A stretch of DNA of 64,000 nt from Bog-756 sp963734435 (GTDB taxonomy: Bacteria > Actinomycetota > Acidimicrobiia > Acidimicrobiales > RAAP-2). The position numbers were made by a program, and so were the translations under genes. Shown here one piece after another: positions 59,201-64,000 of the stretch. The stretch covers positions 124,001-188,000 of the forward strand of contig CAVTHA010000009.1 in the NCBI GenBank assembly GCA_963734435.1, in the 5' to 3' direction. Below the pieces are notes generated by a model that saw only the letters and a list, made by a program, of their open reading frames with translations, did no database searches and had not been told where the DNA came from. How positions within the stretch are numbered: position 1 is the stretch's first letter; every line of letters starts with the position of its first letter.

Positions 59201-61158
59201 GGTTTCCCCATAGTCCGTTCTCCCGGCCGTTCTCCGAACCGTCCCCCGGAGGAGAGCGGAGTGTGCAACCTCTCGAACACCGCCGCGCCCACCTGGGCCG
59301 GTAACCACGATACGCCCAGGAGCTCGTCTTTCGATGCACTGCGCAAGCCACGCAACCCGCCGAACTGGTCGACAAGCCGGGCACGCCGTTTCGAGCCGAG
59401 GCCCGGAACCCCGTCGAGGGCGCCCTCGGTCATCCGCTTGCCGCGCAGGGTGCGGTGATAGGAGATGGCGAAGCGATGGGCCTCGTCACGGAGTCGCTGC
59501 AGGAGATAGAGCCCCTCGGATTGGCGGGACAGGCGGATGGGCTCGGCACTCCCCGGCCGGTAGATCTCCTCGAAGCTCTTGGCCAGGGAGGCGATGGGGA
59601 TCCGTTCGCTCAGGCCGAGGGATGCGAGCACCCGGACGCCCACGTTGAGCTGCCCGAGGCCACCGTCGAGCAGTAGGAGCTGGGGTGGGTAGGCGAAGCG
59701 GCGCCGGGCCGGTCGACGACCGTCCATCTCGGCATCGGAACCGTCCCCGTCGCCCCCGGTGGCGGGGACCGTGGCCTCTTCGGCCAACAGGGCGGACAGT
59801 CGTCGCGTCAGCACTTCCTCCATGGCCGCATAGTCGTCGTTGCCGGGGACCGAAGACACCCGGTAGTGGCGGTAGTCGCTCTTCTTGGGCAGCCCGTCCT
59901 CGAAGACCACCATCGATCCCACGTAGTCGGTGCCCTGGAGGTGGCTCATGTCGTAGCACTCGATGCGTAGCGGGGCATCGGGCAGTCCGAGCTCCTGCTG
60001 CAGCGATTCGAGGGCCCGGGCCCGGCTGTTGTGGTCGGAGGTCCGATGCAGGCGGTGGCGCACGAACGACTCCCCGGCGTTCTGCTCGACTGTCTGGAGG
60101 AGGGCGCGCTTGGGACCTCGGACCGGGACCCGGACGGCCACGGGGCCGTCCCGCTGGCGACCGAGGAAGTCGATGACCGCCTCGGCGTCTTCGGGCATGG
60201 TCGGGACGAGTACTTGACGGGGCACGCCCGAGGCCGGCTCGGCGTAGACGTCGACGAGGATCCGCTCGATGAGCTGGCCCGGGCTCAGGTCCTCGACCTT
60301 GTCCACGAACAACGCCGAACGGCCGATGACCTTGCCCGACCGGACGTGGAACACCTGCACCGCCGCCTCGAGCTCGTCGCCGGCCAGACCGAACACGTCG
60401 AGGTCCTCCCGGTTTGCGAGCTCCATCTGGCGGACGGCATCGGCAGCCCGGACGGCTTCGAGCTTGTCGCGGAGCACCGACGCCCGTTCGAACTCGAGCC
60501 CTTCGGATGCCTCACGCATCGTCCGCTCGAGCTCGTGCTCGAGCGGGCCGGTGTCACCGCCGAGGAAGGAGACCAGATCGTCCACCATCCGGTCATAGTC
60601 GTCGCGGTCCACCGCGCCGATGCACGGGCCCGAGCACCGCTCGATGTGGTAGAGCAGACACGGACGACCGAGACGCTGATGACGACGGAACTTGGTGTCC
60701 GAGCAGGTCCGCACCGGAAACGACCGGAGCAGCAGATCGAGGGTCTCCCGGATGGCTCCGACGTTCGGGTACGGCCCGAAATAGCGCACGCCGCTCCGCT
60801 TTCGCCCGCGCACCACCGCGGGCCGCGGCCACTCGTCGCTCATGGTGATGGCCAGCCACGGGTAGCTCTTGTCGTCCTTGAGGCGCACGTTGAAACGGGG
60901 CTGGTTCCGCTTGATGAGGTTGTGCTCGAGGAGCAGGGCCTCCGCCTCCGAATCGACCACCATCCACTCGACGTGGTCGGCCTGATGGACCATCTGGGCC
61001 GTTCGGGGACCGAGGCCGGCCGGGTCCTGGAAATACGAATTCAGGCGCTGCCGCAGCGACTTGGCCTTGCCTACGTAAAGCACGCGGCCGTCGCGGTCGA
61101 CGAACTGGTACGAACCAGGGGCGTCGGGGACGGAGCCGGGGAGCGGGCGGGTGACCAC
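59197..61158 (-). CDS. uvrC: Excinuclease ABC subunit C
   Basis: Makes both incisions in nucleotide-excision repair with UvrAB. The 653-residue protein has an N-terminal GIY-YIG nuclease domain (PGSYQFVDRDGRVLYVGKAK), the cysteine region with PCLLYHIERCSGPC, a UVR motif, the RNase-H-like domain beginning RIECYDMSHLQGTDYVGSMV and a C-terminal helix-hairpin-helix pair (GVPGLGSKRRARLVDQFG). The start is chosen at GTG 61158 (VVTRPLPGSVPDAPGSY); the 21 upstream codons are low-complexity. It is divergent from nadA. Confidence 0.95.
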   Translation of the reverse strand: MVTRPLPGSVPDAPGSYQFVDRDGRVLYVGKAKSLRQRLNSYFQDPAGLGPRTAQMVHQADHVEWMVVDSEAEALLLEHNLIKRNQPRFNVRLKDDKSYPWLAITMSDEWPRPAVVRGRKRSGVRYFGPYPNVGAIRETLDLLLRSFPVRTCSDTKFRRHQRLGRPCLLYHIERCSGPCIGAVDRDDYDRMVDDLVSFLGGDTGPLEHELERTMREASEGLEFERASVLRDKLEAVRAADAVRQMELANREDLDVFGLAGDELEAAVQVFHVRSGKVIGRSALFVDKVEDLSPGQLIERILVDVYAEPASGVPRQVLVPTMPEDAEAVIDFLGRQRDGPVAVRVPVRGPKRALLQTVEQNAGESFVRHRLHRTSDHNSRARALESLQQELGLPDAPLRIECYDMSHLQGTDYVGSMVVFEDGLPKKSDYRHYRVSSVPGNDDYAAMEEVLTRRLSALLAEEATVPATGGDGDGSDAEMDGRRPARRRFAYPPQLLLLDGGLGQLNVGVRVLASLGLSERIPIASLAKSFEEIYRPGSAEPIRLSRQSEGLYLLQRLRDEAHRFAISYHRTLRGKRMTEGALDGVPGLGSKRRARLVDQFGGLRGLRSASKDELLGVSWLPAQVGAAVFERLHTPLSSGGRFGERPGERTMGKP

Positions 61159-61373
61159 GCCTCCAGTGTGCCGTGCCCGGACCGATACGCGACCGACTGC
61201 GGTCGGGTCGGTCCCCCGCACGGCCGGGAGGTTGTCGGCCTAGACTGGGTGAAAACGCCGGCCTGGTATCCGGCGACATCAACCGCTCCGGGGCCGACAT
61301 CCCCGCGGATGGGCGACCAGGCTGTCCCCGCCGGCCACGACCGGAGCGCCTCCATAAGGGGGTTACACCCGAC

Positions 61374-62489
61374 ATGCTCCGGCTCCAGACAGCGCTCCCC
61401 GACCGCTACACCAAAGCCGACCAGGAACAGCTCGCCGTGTGGATCGGCCAAGCCAAGGCCGACCTCGACCAGCGGCTGATCATCCTCGGGCACCACTACC
61501 AGCGCGACGAGGTGATGGCGTGGGCCGACGCCCGAGGCGACTCGTTCGGGCTGTCCCGCATCGCTGCCGGCCAGTCCGAGGCCGAGTTCGTCGTGTTCTG
61601 CGGCGTCCATTTCATGGCCGAGTCGGCCGACATCCTCACCGGCCCGCACCAGCAGGTCATCCTCCCGGACCTCAACGCCGGTTGCTCGATGGCCGACATG
61701 GCCGACATCGACTCGGTCGAGGAGGCCTGGGACACCCTCGGCGAGGTGACCGACCTCGACCACGTGGTGCCGGTCACCTACATGAATTCGTCGGCTGCGC
61801 TTAAGGCATTCGTCGGCCGGCACGGAGGGGTGGTGTGCACGTCCTCGAACGCCCGGGCCGTCCTCACCTGGGCGCTCTCCTCGATCGGCGCCGGGGGTGC
61901 GGGGGGCGACCAGGTTCTGTTCTTCCCCGATCAACACCTCGGGCGGAACACCGGCTTCGAGCTCGGTTACTCCGAAGATGCCATGGTGGTATGGAACCCT
62001 CGGCTGGAACAGGGCGGTCACGACGACCTTGCCCTCAAGAGCGCCACCCTCCTCCTGTGGAAGGGCCACTGTTCGGTGCACCAGCGGTTCCGGCCCGCCC
62101 ATATCGAAGCCTTCCGGGCCGAGCATCCCGAGGGCATCGTGGTGGTCCACCCCGAGTGCGCCCATGACGTGGTCGCCCTGGCCGATCAGGTCGGCTCCAC
62201 CGACTACATCATCGGGGCGGTGGCCGACGCCCCGTCCGGGTCGGTGATCGGGGTAGGGACCGAGATCCATCTGGTCAAGCGGCTGGACGACGAGTCGCCG
62301 GACAAGACCATCGTCTCCCTCGACCCCCTGGTCTGCCCGTGCTCCACCATGTTCCGCATCGATGCCGCTCACCTGGCCTGGGTCCTCGAGGGGCTGGTCG
62401 AGGGCGAGGTCCGCAACCGGATCACGGTGGACGAGGACACGGCGGGCTGGGCCCGGGTGGCCCTCGAGCGGATGCTGGCCACTGTCTGA
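61374..62489 (+). CDS. nadA: Quinolinate synthase NadA
   Basis: Condenses iminoaspartate and dihydroxyacetone phosphate to quinolinate for NAD synthesis, using a [4Fe-4S] cluster. The 371-residue protein has ILGHHYQRDEV, the cluster cysteines in FCGVHFMAESAD, HPECAHDV and CPCSTM, and NAGCSMADMAD. ATG 61374 begins MLRLQTALPDRYTKADQ; the open frame before it is non-conserved. nadB and nadC are not in this window. A possible promoter box TAGACT at 61241-61246 would give a leader of about 125 bases in the gap shared with uvrC. Confidence 0.96.
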   Translation: MLRLQTALPDRYTKADQEQLAVWIGQAKADLDQRLIILGHHYQRDEVMAWADARGDSFGLSRIAAGQSEAEFVVFCGVHFMAESADILTGPHQQVILPDLNAGCSMADMADIDSVEEAWDTLGEVTDLDHVVPVTYMNSSAALKAFVGRHGGVVCTSSNARAVLTWALSSIGAGGAGGDQVLFFPDQHLGRNTGFELGYSEDAMVVWNPRLEQGGHDDLALKSATLLLWKGHCSVHQRFRPAHIEAFRAEHPEGIVVVHPECAHDVVALADQVGSTDYIIGAVADAPSGSVIGVGTEIHLVKRLDDESPDKTIVSLDPLVCPCSTMFRIDAAHLAWVLEGLVEGEVRNRITVDEDTAGWARVALERMLATV

Positions 62490-62514
62490 CCGGACCGCTC
62501 TGACCATCCAACCG

Positions 62515-62576
62515 TCGACTGATCCCGGGTTCGACCGGTGCCGGGTTCGACTGATCCCGGGTTCGACCGCTGCCGG
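62515..62576. repeat. Two 30-bp direct repeats between nadA and uvrA
   Basis: TCGACTGATCCCGGGTTCGA and the following ten bases occur at 62515-62544 and again at 62547-62576 with one mismatch. They fill the gap between two convergent genes. A perfect 14-bp palindrome (GCCCGCTAGCGGGC, 62576-62589) abuts the second copy and reaches the uvrA stop, and could form a hairpin at the uvrA 3' end. Confidence 0.8.
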
Positions 62577-62588
62577 CCCGCTAGCGGG

Positions 62589-64000
62589 CTACCGGCGCCC
62601 GGCCCCGGCGCCGGTGCGGCTGTCGGATACCCGTTGCCTGGTAGTGCGGGCCTTCGGCTTGTCCGCGGCCACCGGCCGGGTGGTCTTGCCGTTCGAACTG
62701 GGCCGCCCGAGCACGGGGGCGAGCACCTGACCGGTGTAGCTGGTGCTGACCGCGGCCACCTGCTCCGGTGTCCCGGCCGCCACGACGTTCCCACCGCGGT
62801 CGCCCCCTTCGGGGCCGAGGTCGATGATCCAGTCCGCGCTCTTGATCACGTCGAGGTTGTGCTCGATCACGATGACCGTGTTCCCCTGGTCGACCAGGCG
62901 GCTGAGCACGTCGAGCAGCTTGCGGACGTCATCGAAATGCAGCCCGGTGGTCGGCTCGTCGAGGACGTAGAGGGTGTGGCCGGTCGATCGCCGGCTGAGC
63001 TCTGAGGACAGCTTGACCCGTTGGGCCTCGCCGCCCGACAGGGTGGGAGCGGGCTGCCCGAGCCGGATGTAGCCGAGGCCCACGTCTACCAGCGTCTGCA
63101 GATGGCGGGCGATGGCCGGCTGGTGGGCGAAGAAGGCGAGAGCCTCCTCGCACGACAGCTCGAGCACGTCGGCGATGGTCTTTCCCCGGAAGGTGACCTC
63201 GAGGGTGTCCCGGTTGTACCGAGCCCCCTGGCAGACCTCGCACGGTACGTAGATGTCGGGCAGGAAGTGCATCTCGATGCGGATGGTCCCGTCCCCCGAG
63301 CATCCCTCGCAACGGCCGCCCTTCACGTTGAAGGAGAAGCGGCCGGGCAGGTAGCCCCGGACCTTGGCTTCCTGGGTCTGACTGAACAGCTTGCGTATGT
63401 GGTCGAACACACCCGTGTAGGTGGCGGGGTTCGACCGGGGCGTCCGCCCGATCGGGGCTTGGTCCACCTCGACCACCTTGTCGACCTGCTCGACCCCGCG
63501 GATGGTCCGGTGCAGCCCGGGCAAGGCCTTGGCCCGGTGTACCTGCTTGGCCAGAGAACGGAGGAGAATGTCGTTGACCAGCGTGGACTTCCCCGATCCA
63601 GACAGCCCGGTCACCGCCACCAGCCGGCCCAGGGGGAACTCCACGTCGATGTCGTGGAGGTTGTGTTCGCGGGCCCCCTCGACGGTCAGCACCTCACCCT
63701 GCCCGGTGCGCCGCACCGCAGGGACCGGGATCGAACGGGCCCCCGAGATGTACTGGCCGGTGATGGACTCCCGGTTGGACTCGAGTCCTCCGCGGCCGGT
63801 GACCGGCCCCGAGTGCACGATGCGGCCGCCGTGCTCGCCCGCACCCGGTCCCACGTCGACCACATGGTCGGCCACCCGGATGGTCTCCTCGTCGTGCTCG
63901 ACCACGATGACCGTGTTGCCGAGGTCGCGCAACCGCTTGAGGGTCCCGATGAGCCGCTGGTTGTCCCGCTGGTGCAGCCCGATGGAGGGCTCGTCCAACA
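62589..64000 (-). CDS. uvrA: Excinuclease ABC subunit A, C-terminal part (runs off the window)
   Basis: DNA damage recognition ATPase of nucleotide-excision repair. The visible 470 residues are the C-terminal half. They begin in Walker B of the first ATPase (LDEPSIGLHQRDNQRL), then ATPase II Walker A (VTGLSGSGKSTLVNDIL), the zinc-binding CEGCSGDG and CEVCQGARYN, signature TLSGGEAQRVKL and Walker B LYVLDEPTTGLHFDD. The protein ends in a basic, low-complexity tail. Strand and phase at base 64000 show the gene continues outside. Confidence 0.98.
   Translation of the reverse strand, partial: LDEPSIGLHQRDNQRLIGTLKRLRDLGNTVIVVEHDEETIRVADHVVDVGPGAGEHGGRIVHSGPVTGRGGLESNRESITGQYISGARSIPVPAVRRTGQGEVLTVEGAREHNLHDIDVEFPLGRLVAVTGLSGSGKSTLVNDILLRSLAKQVHRAKALPGLHRTIRGVEQVDKVVEVDQAPIGRTPRSNPATYTGVFDHIRKLFSQTQEAKVRGYLPGRFSFNVKGGRCEGCSGDGTIRIEMHFLPDIYVPCEVCQGARYNRDTLEVTFRGKTIADVLELSCEEALAFFAHQPAIARHLQTLVDVGLGYIRLGQPAPTLSGGEAQRVKLSSELSRRSTGHTLYVLDEPTTGLHFDDVRKLLDVLSRLVDQGNTVIVIEHNLDVIKSADWIIDLGPEGGDRGGNVVAAGTPEQVAAVSTSYTGQVLAPVLGRPSSNGKTTRPVAADKPKARTTRQRVSDSRTGAGAGRR

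Noticed and set aside
61240..61373. Possible NAD-type riboswitch in the nadA leader
   Set aside because: Short complementary stretches exist (CCTGGT and ACCAGG), but I see no conserved core matching a known NAD riboswitch.

Overview
The window is high-GC, densely packed chromosomal DNA from an actinobacterium. The gene orders tlyA-nadK-recN-pyrG-Nudix-xerD and uvrC-rapZ-yvcK-gap-pgk-tpiA-secG are typical of Actinomycetota. An Acidimicrobiia-like lineage is my best guess, from the divergence of the proteins and a secreted protein with repeats of the type GYWLVGADGGVFSFGDA; this is inference, not a database result. Several genes appear to be read from leaderless transcripts: a TANNNT -10 box sits 5 to 7 bases before a GTG or ATG start.

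Region 1 (1-15.4 kb) is housekeeping. It holds the 3' part of trpS, a YfhO-like membrane protein, an M50 site-2 protease and a DksA/TraR zinc-finger protein. A long minus-strand block follows: xerD (with a one-base frameshift), an ADP-ribose-type Nudix hydrolase, pyrG, recN, nadK and tlyA. Upstream of these come a phasin-like protein with a histone-H1-like lysine tail, a HAD phosphatase, an acyl-CoA desaturase and a DoxX-Rieske fusion.

Region 2 (15.5-28.4 kb) is mixed. It holds a small membrane protein, a c-di-GMP-type cellulose-synthase-like glycosyltransferase with a PilZ domain, a DUF1214-like protein paired with a sulfotransferase, a very large Lhr helicase, a short-chain dehydrogenase, a frameshifted PhzF-type isomerase, the NHEJ protein Ku and a small helical protein.

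Region 3 (28.5-50.4 kb) looks like an accessory, cell-surface region. It is less GC-rich in places, loosely packed and full of gene wreckage. It encodes a secreted GH71/99-like protein with six repeats, a TetR regulator divergent from a lipoprotein hydrolase, two large acyltransferase-SGNH-Ig fusions, a third smaller acyltransferase, a seven-bladed beta-propeller and two polytopic membrane proteins. Between them lie a multiply frameshifted IS110-type transposase, two pieces of a serine recombinase that lie in order on either side of a 4.6-kb block, and four copies of one gene 3' end (WRTEWAA-stop type). I read this as a hot spot of repeated integration and decay.

Region 4 (50.3-64 kb) returns to conserved genes: a UDP-galactopyranose-mutase-like flavoprotein with a tiny coupled membrane ORF, tRNA-Leu(GAG), an oligopeptide-type binding protein translationally coupled to secG, then tpiA, pgk, gap, yvcK, rapZ and uvrC on the minus strand. 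nadA is on the plus strand, and the C-terminal half of uvrA runs off the end. whiA, usually next to yvcK, is absent here.
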